In this document: piece after piece, positions 1 to 10,354 of the stretch
Numbering within the stretch: position 1 is the stretch's first letter
Layout of the letters: each line of letters begins with the position of its first letter
Source of the DNA: Bacillus sp. AFS037270
GTDB taxonomy: Bacteria; Bacillota; Bacilli; Bacillales_B; DSM-18226
Direction: 5' to 3'
Assembly (NCBI RefSeq): GCF_002585305.1
Contig: NZ_NUNF01000010.1
Location: 142,577-186,740 of the forward strand
Length of the DNA stretch: 44,164 bases
Translations under genes and position numbers: made by a program
The notes under the pieces: generated by a model
The model's database searches: none
Seen by the model: the letters and a program-made list of their open reading frames with translations, nothing else
Told to the model about the DNA's origin: nothing

Positions 1-20
1 GCTGGACAATTCTCGAAGTC
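1..20 (+). repeat. Edge-truncated copy of the intergenic hairpin repeat family (copy 1)
   Basis: The first 20 bases reproduce the right-hand end of the repeat copy near 33971-33990 (GCTGGACAATTCTC then AAGT). The body of the element therefore lies outside the window. Seen directly by comparing the two stretches. Its presence at the very edge suggests the sequence was cut, or its assembly stopped, at a repeat. Confidence 0.6.
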
Positions 21-47
21 GAAATTTTTACTTTCGTATCATATAAG

Positions 48-77
48 AAAAACGGCATACCTAATATGCCGTTTTTT
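48..77 (+). terminator. Intrinsic terminator of the gene upstream of the window
   Basis: AACGGCATA at 51-59 pairs perfectly with TATGCCGTT at 65-73. The stem is extended by A-T pairs and followed by a T run. No gene for it lies inside the window, so it ends a plus-strand gene to the left. Confidence 0.8.
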
Positions 78-86
78 ATCGTTTAC

Positions 87-200
87 CTCCAGCGCCTAGC
101 CCCTCGATGGTCTACAGCCACTCAGGGAATGAAGGCAAAGAACGCCTTCTTTCCCTGAGGGTCCTATGCTTGTCGGGCCTGTTCAAGGCGCTTGCGCTTT
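87..200 (-). repeat. Full-length intergenic hairpin repeat, long form (copy 2)
   Basis: Outer arms AGCGCCT (91-97) and AGGCGCT (186-192) enclose a second stem, CTCAGGG (121-127) with CCCTGAG (153-159), and GAAGGC (131-136) with GCCTTC (144-149). Its reverse complement starts like the copy at 7161 (AAGCG.AAGCGCCTTGAAC). The element sits between the terminator of the upstream gene and the lepA promoter. A 60-codon open frame across it (107-289) is not a credible gene. Confidence 0.8.
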
Positions 201-266
201 TGTTTTTTTGGACGGATTGCATTCTTTTTAGCCAGACTTTGTTAACGAACGGGAATCGATTCTGTA

Positions 267-295
267 TTGAATCTTGTTTGCCCTACTGATATAAT
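267..295 (+). promoter_or_regulatory. Sigma-A promoter of lepA
   Basis: TTGAAT (267-272) and a perfect TATAAT (290-295) are 17 bases apart. Transcription would start near 302, giving a leader of about 37 bases before the lepA start codon. Close match to the vegetative consensus; start site inferred. Confidence 0.75.
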
Positions 296-338
296 TAAAA
301 ATAGTGTACATGTGCGAGTATAGTAGGAGTGGAAGACC

Positions 339-2174
339 ATGAACAGAGAAGAAAGACTCAAACGACAATCAAAAATTAGAAATTTTTCCATTATTGCCCA
401 TATTGACCATGGGAAATCAACATTAGCTGACCGGATTTTGGAAAAAACGAATGCCTTATCCTCTCGTGAAATGAAAGATCAGCTGTTGGATTCAATGGAT
501 TTAGAAAGAGAACGCGGGATTACGATTAAGTTAAATGCCGTACAATTAAAATACAGAGCAAAAGATGGGGAAGAATATACATTCCATTTAATAGATACAC
601 CGGGACATGTCGATTTTACGTATGAAGTTTCAAGAAGTCTTGCAGCATGTGAAGGGGCTGTTTTAGTCGTGGATGCTGCGCAGGGAATTGAAGCACAAAC
701 ACTAGCAAACGTATACTTAGCCCTAGATAACGACCTTGAAATATTACCAGTTATTAATAAGATTGACCTGCCAAGTGCTGATCCAGAAAGAGTCCGCGGC
801 GAAATCGAAGAAGTAATCGGTCTGGATGCCTCTGAAGCAGTTCTTGCATCAGCCAAAGCTGGCATTGGGATTGAAGAGATTCTCGAACAGGTTGTTGAGA
901 AGGTTCCTGCTCCAACTGGAGATCCAGAAGCCCCATTAAAAGCCTTGATTTTTGACTCTTTATATGACGCCTATCGCGGCGTTGTAGCCTATATTCGTGT
1001 CGTCGAAGGTACCGTTAAGGTTGGTGACAAAATTAAGATGATGGCTACTGGAGCAGAGTTTGAAGTAAACGAAGTCGGTGTATTCACACCTAAGTCCGTT
1101 ATGCTTGATGAGCTGTCTGTTGGAGATGTTGGCTTCCTGTCAGCTTCGATTAAGAATGTCGGGGACACACGTGTCGGTGATACGATTACCAACGCTAAAA
1201 ATGGTGCGACTGAACCGCTTCCTGGTTATCGAAAATTAAATCCGATGGTATACTGTGGACTTTACCCAATTGATACTGCGAGATTCAATGATCTCCGTGA
1301 AGCTTTAGAAAAACTGCAATTAAATGATTCGTCGCTTCAATTTGAGCCAGAAACGTCTCAAGCACTAGGGTTTGGTTTCCGTTGCGGATTCCTTGGACTT
1401 CTTCATATGGAGATCATTCAAGAACGGATTGAACGAGAATTTAAAATTGATTTAATTACAACTGCGCCAAGTGTTATCTACCATGTCCATTTAACAGATG
1501 GTTCTCAACTAAATGTCGACAACCCATCCGATATGCCGGACCCGCAAAAAATTGACCGTGTTGAAGAGCCATATGTTAAGGCAACGATGATGGCTCCAAA
1601 TGAATATGTGGGTGCTATTATGGAGCTTTGCCAATTGAAGCGCGGAATTTTTATTGATATGCAATATCAAGGTGAAAACCGAGTTAGCATCGTGTATGAA
1701 ATTCCTTTAGCTGAAATTGTGTATGATTTCTTTGACCAGTTGAAATCTAGTACCCGGGGCTATGCGTCCTTTGATTATGAGTTGATTGGTTATAAACCTT
1801 CAAGTCTGGTTAAAATGGATATATTACTAAATGCCGAGAAAGTGGATGCATTAAGCTTTATTGTCCATAAAGATTTTGCTTATGAACGCGGCAAAGTAAT
1901 TGTTGAGAAGTTAAAAGAACTGATCCCAAGACAACAGTTTGAAGTACCTATTCAAGCGGCAATTGGTCAAAAAATTGTGGCTCGTTCTACTATTAAAGCG
2001 ATGCGTAAAAACGTATTAGCTAAATGTTACGGCGGGGATATCTCCCGTAAACGTAAATTGTTAGAAAAGCAAAAAGAGGGTAAGAAACGGATGAAACAAG
2101 TAGGGTCCGTTGAAGTACCACAAGAAGCGTTTATGGCCGTATTGAAAATGGACGATAACAACACGAAAAAATAA
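339..2174 (+). CDS. lepA: Elongation factor 4 (LepA), ribosome-associated GTPase
   Basis: This is a translational GTPase of the EF-G-like family that acts on the ribosome. The family is linked to back-translocation, ribosome recovery under stress and 30S assembly. The 611 residues match the usual length. G1 motif AHIDHGKST lies at residues 20-28, followed by the G3 motif DTPGHVDF and the G4 motif NKID, then EF-G domains II, III and V and the LepA C-terminal domain, which replaces domain IV. The ATG follows an AGGAGTGG ribosome site. It is transcribed from its own promoter and closed by a strong terminator, so it looks monocistronic, although it lies next to hemW as in other Bacillaceae. Confidence 0.98.
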   Translation: MNREERLKRQSKIRNFSIIAHIDHGKSTLADRILEKTNALSSREMKDQLLDSMDLERERGITIKLNAVQLKYRAKDGEEYTFHLIDTPGHVDFTYEVSRSLAACEGAVLVVDAAQGIEAQTLANVYLALDNDLEILPVINKIDLPSADPERVRGEIEEVIGLDASEAVLASAKAGIGIEEILEQVVEKVPAPTGDPEAPLKALIFDSLYDAYRGVVAYIRVVEGTVKVGDKIKMMATGAEFEVNEVGVFTPKSVMLDELSVGDVGFLSASIKNVGDTRVGDTITNAKNGATEPLPGYRKLNPMVYCGLYPIDTARFNDLREALEKLQLNDSSLQFEPETSQALGFGFRCGFLGLLHMEIIQERIEREFKIDLITTAPSVIYHVHLTDGSQLNVDNPSDMPDPQKIDRVEEPYVKATMMAPNEYVGAIMELCQLKRGIFIDMQYQGENRVSIVYEIPLAEIVYDFFDQLKSSTRGYASFDYELIGYKPSSLVKMDILLNAEKVDALSFIVHKDFAYERGKVIVEKLKELIPRQQFEVPIQAAIGQKIVARSTIKAMRKNVLAKCYGGDISRKRKLLEKQKEGKKRMKQVGSVEVPQEAFMAVLKMDDNNTKK

Positions 2175-2183
2175 AAACTAAAG

Positions 2184-2227
2184 AGAGGTTAGGGAGCGCC
2201 TGAAGCAGGTTTTCCTAGCCTCTTTTT
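2184..2227 (+). terminator. Terminator of lepA
   Basis: AGAGGTTAGG pairs with CCTAGCCTCT (one G-T pair), with a small inner CCTGAAGCAGG hairpin, followed by TTTTT. hemW begins 26 bases later, so some read-through into hemW is possible. Confidence 0.8.
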
Positions 2228-2252
2228 CGTTAAAAAGAATAGAGGAAGAAAC

Positions 2253-3392
2253 ATGATTAAAGCAGCATACCTCCATATCCCGTTTTGTGAGCACATTTGC
2301 CACTACTGTGACTTTAATAAAGTGTTTTTAAAAGGCCAGCCAGTTGATGATTATTTAAAGGCCCTCGACCGAGAGATGAAAATGACCCTTTGTGAATTTC
2401 CAACCGATTCACTGGATACCATTTTTGTTGGCGGAGGAACTCCCACTTCTTTAAATGAACAACAGCTCTACACTTTTTGTGAAAGTATTATTACAAACCT
2501 GCCAAGAAGCGAAAATATTGAATTTACTTTTGAAGCCAACCCCGGTGATTTATCAAAAGAAAAATTACAAATATTAAAGGATGCAGGTGTGAACCGAATC
2601 AGTCTTGGTGTACAAACGTTTAATGAGGAGCTGCTAAAAAAAATCGGCCGTGTCCACAAAGCAAAGGACGTTTACCAGACGGTTGAAAACGCAAAAAAAG
2701 TTGGATTTGAGAATATCAGCATTGATTTGATTTTTAGCTTACCCACCCAAACTGTCCAGGACTTTAAAGAGTCATTAACAGAGGCCTTTTCGCTGGATAT
2801 TCCACACTTTTCAGCCTATTCACTAATTATTGAGCCAAAAACTGTTTTTTATAATTTATTAAAAAAGGGCAAGCTGCCGACTCCTGGGGAAGATGTGGAA
2901 GCGAGTATGTATGAAATGTTAATGGAAGAAATGGAAATGAACGGTTTTAATCAATATGAAATCAGTAATTTTTCAAGACCGGGATTCGAAAGTAAACATA
3001 ATTTAACCTATTGGAATAATGAATATTATTATGGATTCGGGGCAGGCGCACACAGTTATATAAATGGCTGGAGACGGTCCAATTCAGGGCCTGTAAAAAA
3101 ATATATTGAGCAAGTCAATAGTAATGTTCTCCCGATTTTTGAAGACCATCTCGTTACAAAAGAAGAGCAGATGGAAGAGGAAATGTTTCTCGGGCTCCGA
3201 AAAACGGAAGGGGTCTCCATTGCTCACTTTTATGAAAAATTTGCCCTCGACCCTCTAAATTTATTTGCAAAGGAACTGTCCGATCTAAGTGCTAAACAAT
3301 GGATAGAGGTGCAAAACGATAATATATATTTAACTAGAAAGGGCCGCTTATTGGGTAACGAAGTATTCCAAGCCTTTTTAGGTGTTATCTAA
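2253..3392 (+). CDS. hemW: Radical SAM heme chaperone HemW
   Basis: This is a radical SAM protein of the HemN/HemW family. The 4Fe-4S cluster motif is C-x3-C-x2-C at Cys12, Cys16 and Cys19, and a GGGTPT motif follows near residue 55. True coproporphyrinogen dehydrogenases (HemN) are longer. The 379-residue length and the genomic place after lepA are those of HemW, which binds heme and hands it to target proteins. Older annotations call it oxygen-independent coproporphyrinogen III oxidase. GAGGAAG precedes the ATG. No clear terminator separates it from hrcA, so low-level read-through into the heat-shock genes is possible. Confidence 0.93.
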   Translation: MIKAAYLHIPFCEHICHYCDFNKVFLKGQPVDDYLKALDREMKMTLCEFPTDSLDTIFVGGGTPTSLNEQQLYTFCESIITNLPRSENIEFTFEANPGDLSKEKLQILKDAGVNRISLGVQTFNEELLKKIGRVHKAKDVYQTVENAKKVGFENISIDLIFSLPTQTVQDFKESLTEAFSLDIPHFSAYSLIIEPKTVFYNLLKKGKLPTPGEDVEASMYEMLMEEMEMNGFNQYEISNFSRPGFESKHNLTYWNNEYYYGFGAGAHSYINGWRRSNSGPVKKYIEQVNSNVLPIFEDHLVTKEEQMEEEMFLGLRKTEGVSIAHFYEKFALDPLNLFAKELSDLSAKQWIEVQNDNIYLTRKGRLLGNEVFQAFLGVI

Positions 3393-3435
3393 GACAAAGT
3401 CTTTAGGCTGATGTGCCATTTTGCGTTCTTTTTGA

Positions 3436-3463
3436 TTGACACCATCCCACTTTTTTTGATAAT
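3436..3463 (+). promoter_or_regulatory. Sigma-A promoter of the hrcA-grpE-dnaK operon
   Basis: A perfect TTGACA (3436-3441) is followed after 16 bases by GATAAT (3458-3463). Transcription would begin near 3470, just before the CIRCE element, the usual arrangement in Bacillus. A second TATAAT at 3471-3476 has no -35 at proper distance. Confidence 0.75.
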
Positions 3464-3475
3464 TTATTAATATAA

Positions 3476-3502
3476 TTAGCACTCGTTAATGAGGAGTGCT
3501 AA
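3476..3502 (+). promoter_or_regulatory. CIRCE operator (HrcA binding site)
   Basis: TTAGCACTC (3476-3484), nine bases, then GAGTGCTAA (3494-3502): a perfect 9-9-9 inverted repeat identical to the CIRCE consensus. HrcA binds it and represses the operon until misfolded protein titrates GroEL. It will also form a hairpin at the 5' end of the mRNA, immediately before the hrcA ribosome site. Confidence 0.97.
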
Positions 3503-3514
3503 CAGAGGTGATGA

Positions 3515-4549
3515 ATGTTGCTAACAGATCGTCAATTGTTGATTCTTCAGGTTATTGTTGATGACTTTATTCGATCTGCCCAACCAGTCGGCTCAAGAAG
3601 CTTGTCGAAAAAAGAGGAAATTTCCTTTAGTTCCGCTACCATTCGAAATGAAATGGCCGACCTAGAAGAGTTGGGGTTTATCGAAAAGACACATACCTCC
3701 TCAGGGCGTGTGCCTTCAGAAAAAGGATATCGGTATTATGTGGATCATTTAGTCTCGCCTCAAGCATTAAATCAAAATGATATCTCGATCATTCAATCGA
3801 TTTTTGCAGAGAGAATATTTGAGTTTGAAGCAATCATCCAAAAATCTGCGAAAATCTTATCGGAGTTAACCAATTATACATCCATCGTCTTGGGACCTGC
3901 TGTAAGCATTAATAAATTAAAGAAAATACAAATCATTCCTTTAAATAAGGAAACAGCTGTGGCTATTTTTGTAACGGATTCGGGTCATGTTGAAAACAGG
4001 ACATTTACGCTGCCCGATATGGTGGATGCAAGTGATATTGAAAAAACGGTGAACATTCTGAACGATCGTTTATCCGGAGTCCCGCTAGAAGAATTAAATG
4101 ATAAGATTTATAAAGAAGTGGCCGTGCTGTTACGCCAGCATATCCATAACTACGATTTAATGCTCCATTTGATCGCAGAATCATTTAAAATGCCGGTAAC
4201 AGAGAAGTTATTCTTCGGTGGAAAAACAAATATGTTAAGCCAGCCGGAATTTCACGATATTGCCAAGATTCGTAGTTTAATGACTATGATTGATCAAGAA
4301 GATTGGATCTACAATCTAATTCGAAATGAATCAGCTGGCATCCATGTTAAAATCGGCAGGGAAAATAATATTAGTGCCATGGATAATTGCAGTTTAATTA
4401 CTGCTTCTTATTCTGTAGGTATTGAAAAATTAGGAACAATTGCAATTTTAGGTCCTACAAGAATGGAATATTCACGTGTAATTAGCCTGCTTCAATTTTT
4501 AAGCAGGGATTTGACCACTGTTTTAACAAAATTGTATCAAAGTAATTAG
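3515..4549 (+). CDS. hrcA: Heat-inducible transcription repressor HrcA
   Basis: This is the repressor of class I heat-shock genes (dnaK and groE operons); it binds CIRCE and depends on GroEL for activity. The 344 residues show the N-terminal winged helix ([17 protein letters not shown] near residues 38-54) and the typical C-terminal GAF-like region. The ribosome site AGAGGTGAT (3504-3512) lies close to the ATG at 3515. The next codon, TTG at 3518, is 9 bases from GAGG and would give MLTDRQLL, matching the N-terminus usual in Bacillus, so it may be the true start. First gene of the operon and autoregulated through the CIRCE just upstream. Confidence 0.97.
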   Translation: MLLTDRQLLILQVIVDDFIRSAQPVGSRSLSKKEEISFSSATIRNEMADLEELGFIEKTHTSSGRVPSEKGYRYYVDHLVSPQALNQNDISIIQSIFAERIFEFEAIIQKSAKILSELTNYTSIVLGPAVSINKLKKIQIIPLNKETAVAIFVTDSGHVENRTFTLPDMVDASDIEKTVNILNDRLSGVPLEELNDKIYKEVAVLLRQHIHNYDLMLHLIAESFKMPVTEKLFFGGKTNMLSQPEFHDIAKIRSLMTMIDQEDWIYNLIRNESAGIHVKIGRENNISAMDNCSLITASYSVGIEKLGTIAILGPTRMEYSRVISLLQFLSRDLTTVLTKLYQSN

Positions 4550-4568
4550 TGCTGGTAATATTGAGTAA

Positions 4569-4644
4569 GGGTGAAATGCCTTTTAGAAATGTCTAGTTCC
4601 AGCGCCCTAGCGGCGAGACGCCTTTCTATGTTTCACCCCTTTTC
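4569..4644 (+). terminator. Long composite hairpin between hrcA and grpE
   Basis: GGGTGAAA (4569-4576) pairs with TTTCACCC (4631-4638), TAGAAA (4584-4589) with TTTCTA (4623-4628), GTCT (4591-4594) with AGAC (4616-4619), and CGCC (4603-4606) with GGCG (4612-4615). A CTTTTCC tract follows. It could attenuate transcription after hrcA, or be a processing and stabilising structure for the grpE-dnaK mRNA. In B. subtilis the transcript is known to be processed between these two genes. Confidence 0.6.
4591..4613 (-). repeat. Fragment of the intergenic hairpin repeat (copy 3)
   Basis: GTCTAGTTCCAGCGCCCTAG resembles the right end of the repeat seen at 35911-35930 and 44141-44164 (CTAGCTCCAGCGCC-TAG). 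Only this end is recognisable. It forms the apex of the hrcA-grpE hairpin. It could be a decayed copy or chance similarity. Confidence 0.4.
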
Positions 4645-4704
4645 CTTGTAATATATATCAGTTACGATAAGTAATTAGTGAATCCTTTAAGGGAGGTGAG
4701 TAAG

Positions 4705-5304
4705 TTGACGACTGAAAAAAATAATACAATCAATGAAGAAGCAGAAATCGAAAGTACTGAACAAGTTGAACTTACTGAGGAAAATACTGGTGAAGCTGTT
4801 CCTAGTGAAGATACAGCAACAGAAGAAGCAGAAGTTAATCCTGTTGAACAATATCTGCAAGAAATCCAGCAGCTTAAGGATAAGCTCGAGGAAGCAGACA
4901 ATCGAATCTTGCGACTTCAAGCTGATTTTGATAATTTCCGCCGCCGTACCAGATTAGACCAAGAGGCTGGCGAAAAATATAGAGCTCAAAAATTGATTAC
5001 GGACCTATTGCCGGCTTTAGACAACTTTGAAAGAGCCATGAAAGTAGAAGCCGATAATGAACAAGTTAAGTCTTTACTGCAAGGAATGGATATGGTATAC
5101 CGAGGTATGGTGGATGCACTGAAAAAAGAAGGTGTAGAGCCAATTGAAGCTGTTGGCAAAGAATTTGATCCCCACCTGCACCAAGCCGTTATGCAGGGAG
5201 AAGATGAGAATTATGGTTCGAACATTGTTACTGATGAATTTCAAAAGGGTTATCTGTTAAAGGATCGCGTTATTCGACCTTCAATGGTTAAAGTAAATCA
5301 ATAA
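4705..5304 (+). CDS. grpE: Nucleotide exchange factor GrpE
   Basis: GrpE releases ADP from DnaK in the cytoplasmic DnaK-DnaJ-GrpE chaperone cycle. The product is 199 residues: an acidic, disordered N-terminus, a long helix that forms the dimer coiled coil (around residues 45-90), and the conserved C-terminal beta domain ending in [16 protein letters not shown]. The open frame extends to a GTG at 4678, but a perfect GGGAGGTGAG at 4691-4700 lies 8 bases before a TTG at 4705. That gives MTTEKNN and a family-typical length, so TTG is the chosen start. Second gene of the CIRCE operon. Confidence 0.97.
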   Translation: MTTEKNNTINEEAEIESTEQVELTEENTGEAVPSEDTATEEAEVNPVEQYLQEIQQLKDKLEEADNRILRLQADFDNFRRRTRLDQEAGEKYRAQKLITDLLPALDNFERAMKVEADNEQVKSLLQGMDMVYRGMVDALKKEGVEPIEAVGKEFDPHLHQAVMQGEDENYGSNIVTDEFQKGYLLKDRVIRPSMVKVNQ

Positions 5305-5321
5305 TTCTACATATTTATTAG

Positions 5322-7160
<1,839 letters not shown>

Positions 7161-7287
7161 AAAAGCGGAAGCGCCTTGAACAGTGGCGCAAGGCTACAGA
7201 CGAGCAGGCATGAAGGCTGGTTTTTAGCCTTCTTGACTGAATGGCTTAGACCTAAGAGCCCCTAGGCGCTGCAGCTAGACAGTAATT
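7161..7287 (+). repeat. Full-length intergenic hairpin repeat, long form (copy 4)
   Basis: It starts directly after the dnaK stop codon with AAAAGCGGAAGCGCCTTGAA and ends with AGGCGCTGCAGCTAGACAG. The outer pair is AGCGCCT (7170-7176) with AGGCGCT (7264-7270), and the inner stem is GAAGGCT (7212-7218) with AGCCTTC (7226-7232). Same orientation as copy 5 at 33913 and opposite to copies 2 and 6. It separates dnaK from dnaJ. Confidence 0.8.
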
Positions 7288-7314
7288 ATAGGATATAGGA
7301 ACCGTTATTCTTAC

Positions 7315-7353
7315 AAAAAAGTCAAAGTCAAAGTAACAGGCTTTGGCTTTTTT
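7315..7353 (+). terminator. Terminator between dnaK and dnaJ
   Basis: AAAAAAGTCAAAG (7315-7327) pairs with CTTTGGCTTTTTT (7341-7353), with one G-T pair, and ends in a T run. It should stop most of the hrcA-grpE-dnaK transcript. Confidence 0.8.
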
Positions 7354-7354
7354 A

Positions 7355-7384
7355 TTGCAATACCCTTCTAATGGGTGTTAGAAT
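7355..7384 (+). promoter_or_regulatory. Probable sigma-A promoter of dnaJ
   Basis: TTGCAA (7355-7360), 18 bases, TAGAAT (7379-7384). Transcription would start near 7391. That would leave no leader for the GTG at 7394 and supports the dnaJ start at 7418. No CIRCE is visible here. Confidence 0.6.
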
Positions 7385-7417
7385 AGTCTTTATGTGACAG
7401 ATTCGGGAGTGGTAATC

Positions 7418-8545
7418 ATGAGTAAACGAGATTACTATGAAGTACTTGGTGTTAGTAAAAGTGCTTCTAAGGATGAAATAAAAAAGGCCTATCGAAAGCT
7501 ATCTAAACAGTATCATCCGGACATTAATAAAGAGCCAGATGCAGCTGATAAATTCAAAGAGATTGCTGAAGCTTATGAAGTGCTAAGCGATGATCAAAAA
7601 AAGGCCCATTATGACCAATTCGGACATACCGATCCAAACCAGGGCTTCGGCGGCGGTGACTTTGGCGGCGGCTTCGGAGGGTTTGAGGATATCTTTAATA
7701 CCTTCTTTGGCGGTGGCGGCGGGTCTAGAAGACGTGATCCGAATGCGCCAAGACAAGGTGCTGATTTGCAATATACAATGACGGTTTCATTTGAAGAAGC
7801 TGCGTTTGGAAAAGAAACGGATATAGAAATACCAAGAGAAGAAACATGTGAAACCTGTCATGGCTCGGGTGCTAAACCTGGAACTAACCCAGAGACATGT
7901 CAGCATTGTCATGGTACTGGACAGCTAAATGTTGAACAAAACACACCATTTGGCAGAATTGTTAATCGCAGAACTTGCCATTATTGTAATGGTACTGGAA
8001 AAGAGATTAAACATAAATGTTCAACATGCAGCGGTAAAGGGAAAGTCCAAAAACGGAAAAAAATTCATGTCAAAATTCCTGCGGGTATTGATGATGGACA
8101 ACAGTTGCGCATGGCAGGACAGGGTGAAGGTGGAACCAACGGCGGGCCGTCTGGAGATCTTTACGTAGTATTCCATGTACGTTCACACGAGTTTTTCGAA
8201 CGGGATGGCGATGATATTTATTGTGAGATGCCAATTACCTTTGTTCAAGCTGCCTTAGGTGATGAAATTGAGGTTCCAGCTCTAAAAGGAAAAGTTAAGC
8301 TTAAAATCCCTGCCGGAACACAAACAGGTAAAAAATTCCGGCTCAAAGGAAAAGGGATTCCAAACGTTCGTGGATACGGCGTCGGAGATCAGTATATAAT
8401 AGTCCGTATTATTACCCCAACCAAGCTGTCTGATAAACAAAAACAGCTTCTTAAAGAATTTGCGGACATCAGTGGTTCTTCGCCAATCGGTGAACACGAA
8501 GAAAGTTTTTTCTCAAAAGTAAAAAGAGCTTTTAAAAGCGAGTAA
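7418..8545 (+). CDS. dnaJ: Co-chaperone DnaJ (Hsp40)
   Basis: DnaJ delivers clients to DnaK and stimulates its ATPase. The 375 residues show the J domain with HPD at residues 33-35, a Gly/Phe-rich linker, and four CxxCxGxG zinc repeats ([32 protein letters not shown]). The C-terminal substrate-binding and dimerisation domains follow. The frame stays open to a GTG at 7394, but GGGAGTGG at 7405-7412 points to the ATG at 7418. It has its own promoter after a terminator and a repeat, so heat control by HrcA may be weaker than for dnaK. prmA follows after 17 bases. Confidence 0.98.
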   Translation: MSKRDYYEVLGVSKSASKDEIKKAYRKLSKQYHPDINKEPDAADKFKEIAEAYEVLSDDQKKAHYDQFGHTDPNQGFGGGDFGGGFGGFEDIFNTFFGGGGGSRRRDPNAPRQGADLQYTMTVSFEEAAFGKETDIEIPREETCETCHGSGAKPGTNPETCQHCHGTGQLNVEQNTPFGRIVNRRTCHYCNGTGKEIKHKCSTCSGKGKVQKRKKIHVKIPAGIDDGQQLRMAGQGEGGTNGGPSGDLYVVFHVRSHEFFERDGDDIYCEMPITFVQAALGDEIEVPALKGKVKLKIPAGTQTGKKFRLKGKGIPNVRGYGVGDQYIIVRIITPTKLSDKQKQLLKEFADISGSSPIGEHEESFFSKVKRAFKSE

Positions 8546-8562
8546 GGATGGAGTTGGTAGAG

Positions 8563-9504
8563 ATGAAGTGGTCAGAGATTAGTATCCACACGACAAACGA
8601 GGCGATCGAACCTATTTCAAATATTTTACATGAGGCTGGGGCGAGCGGTGTAGTCATAGAAGACCCCTTTGAATTGACGAAAGAAAGGGAAGATCAATTC
8701 GGAGAAATCTACCAACTTAATCCAGACGATTATCCCGAAGAAGGCGTCATTATAAAAGCCTATTTACCTGTTAATAGTTTCCTTGGTGAAACGGTAGACG
8801 CAATCAAAGAATCGATTAACGATCTTATCCTTCATGACATTGATTTAGGGTTAAATAAAGTAACCATAAGTGAAGTAAATGAAGAAGAATGGGCCACAGC
8901 TTGGAAAAAGTATTATAATCCAGTGAAAATTTCTGAAAAATTTACGATTGTGCCAACATGGGAGATATACGAGCCTGTTAGCAGTGATGAACTAATTATT
9001 GAATTGGACCCTGGTATGGCCTTTGGTACAGGAACACATCCAACAACGGTAATGTGTATCCAGGCTTTAGAAAGAACTGTCCGTCCGGGTGACCGTGTCA
9101 TTGATGTAGGTACAGGCTCAGGCGTTCTTAGCATCGCTGCGGCATTGCTTGGAGCAGAAGACGTTAGGGCATATGATCTAGATGAAGTGGCTGTTACATC
9201 AGCGAAGCTGAATATCAAGCTAAATAAGGTACATGATAAGGTTGCTGTTGCGCAGAATAACCTCTTAGCTGGTGTTGAGGAAAACTCTGCAGATGTGATT
9301 GTCGCGAACATTTTAGCCGAAGTTATTCTCAGGTTCACTGATGATGTTGCTCGTGTTGTAAAACCAGGAGGTTCTTTTATTGCCTCTGGTATTATCCAGC
9401 CTAAAAAAGATCTCGTGAAGGATGCCCTAATTGATTCGGGTTTTGAAATCATTGAAACCATTTTAATGGAAGATTGGGTTGCTATTAGCGCAAAAAGGAA
9501 ATAA
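8563..9504 (+). CDS. prmA: Ribosomal protein L11 methyltransferase PrmA
   Basis: PrmA is an S-adenosylmethionine-dependent methyltransferase that trimethylates ribosomal protein L11. It has 313 residues. An N-terminal L11-recognition domain (to about residue 110) is joined by the conserved [11 protein letters not shown] stretch to a Rossmann-type catalytic domain. That domain has [14 protein letters not shown] as the cofactor loop and a downstream [11 protein letters not shown] motif. An ATG at 8548 has no spaced ribosome site. GGAG at 8550-8553 is 9 bases before the ATG at 8563, which gives the usual MKWSE start. Same operon as dnaJ; a terminator follows. Confidence 0.96.
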   Translation: MKWSEISIHTTNEAIEPISNILHEAGASGVVIEDPFELTKEREDQFGEIYQLNPDDYPEEGVIIKAYLPVNSFLGETVDAIKESINDLILHDIDLGLNKVTISEVNEEEWATAWKKYYNPVKISEKFTIVPTWEIYEPVSSDELIIELDPGMAFGTGTHPTTVMCIQALERTVRPGDRVIDVGTGSGVLSIAAALLGAEDVRAYDLDEVAVTSAKLNIKLNKVHDKVAVAQNNLLAGVEENSADVIVANILAEVILRFTDDVARVVKPGGSFIASGIIQPKKDLVKDALIDSGFEIIETILMEDWVAISAKRK

Positions 9505-9510
9505 TGACTG

Positions 9511-9538
9511 AAAAAGGGGTGTAGACAACCCCTTTTTA
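9511..9538 (+). terminator. Terminator of the dnaJ-prmA operon
   Basis: AAAAAGGGGT pairs with ACCCCTTTTT around a short loop, ending in a T run. It separates prmA from rsmE. Confidence 0.85.
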
Positions 9539-9598
9539 TTTTCCTTACATCTATAAAATAGTAAAATAAAGTGTAAATGTTAAGAGAGGGTGCAATGT

Positions 9599-10348
9599 AT
9601 GCAACGCTACTTTGTTCAACAAAAAGCCAATAATGATCACTTTATCATTGATGAAGAGGACCGTCATCATATCGTAAAGGTCATGCGGATGGAAATCAAT
9701 GATCGAATTATTTGCGTTGATCCAGAGGGCAAACAGGCTGTTTGCAGGCTTTCAGAAATTACCAATTCAAGTGTCGTTGCAGACGTTGTACAATGGATAG
9801 ATGAGAGTCCCGAGCTCCCAATTTCGATCACAATAGCAAGCGGGTTACCTAAAGGGGACAAATTAGAGTGGATCATCCAAAAAGGGACGGAATTAGGTGC
9901 CCAACAGTTTTTGCCCTTTTCTGCTGCCCGTTCGGTAGTAAAATGGGATGAAAAAAAAGCGGCAAAAAAAATAGATAGATGGCAAAAGATTGCTAAAGAG
10001 GCGGCAGAACAATCCCATCGAACTATTTTACCTAGTATTATTAATCCTATGTCCTTTAAAGAGTTGCTGAAAAAGAGCAATGACTTCGATTATAAATTAG
10101 CGGCATACGAGGAAGAAAGCAGGCAAGGTGAGACCTCGGTGCTTTCTTCAACCTTAAAGAAGATGAAAAATGGTGAAACCCTCCTTTTCGTTTTTGGACC
10201 GGAAGGCGGCTTAGCGGAGGAAGAGGTTCAGCAATTAAAGGATTTTGGGTTTGGGCTTTGCGGTTTAGGACCGCGAATATTAAGAACGGAAACCGCACCA
10301 CTATATTCACTTGCGGCTATTTCCTATCATTTTGAACTATTGAGGTGA
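9599..10348 (+). CDS. rsmE: 16S rRNA (uracil(1498)-N(3))-methyltransferase RsmE
   Basis: RsmE is a SPOUT-class enzyme that methylates U1498 of 16S rRNA in assembled 30S subunits. The 249 residues show an N-terminal PUA-like domain (MQRYFVQQ start, HHIVKVMRM near residue 26), then the trefoil-knot motifs FGPEGGLAEEEV and LGPRILRTETAPL. A GTG at 9590 is in frame but overlaps the GAGAGGG ribosome site; the ATG at 9599 is correctly spaced. It is followed after 6 bases by mtaB, so the two are co-transcribed. Confidence 0.96.
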   Translation: MQRYFVQQKANNDHFIIDEEDRHHIVKVMRMEINDRIICVDPEGKQAVCRLSEITNSSVVADVVQWIDESPELPISITIASGLPKGDKLEWIIQKGTELGAQQFLPFSAARSVVKWDEKKAAKKIDRWQKIAKEAAEQSHRTILPSIINPMSFKELLKKSNDFDYKLAAYEEESRQGETSVLSSTLKKMKNGETLLFVFGPEGGLAEEEVQQLKDFGFGLCGLGPRILRTETAPLYSLAAISYHFELLR

Positions 10349-10354
10349 GATTAA

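Noticed and set aside
107..289. Open frame of 60 codons before lepA
   Set aside because: It runs across the hairpin repeat and the lepA promoter, has no ribosome site, and the protein resembles nothing.
479..865. Minus-strand open frame of 128 codons inside lepA
   Set aside because: Shadow of the lepA reading frame; Ser/Ala/Thr-rich antisense composition and no ribosome site.
4678..4704. Upstream extension of grpE to a GTG
   Set aside because: The extension contains the perfect GGGAGGTGAG ribosome site itself, which serves the TTG at 4705.
7394..7417. Upstream extension of dnaJ to a GTG
   Set aside because: It would begin at the predicted transcription start and lacks a ribosome site; the ATG at 7418 has one.
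8913..9461. Minus-strand open frame of 182 codons inside prmA
   Set aside because: Longest antisense frame in the window, but it lies wholly within the conserved prmA gene and has typical antisense composition.
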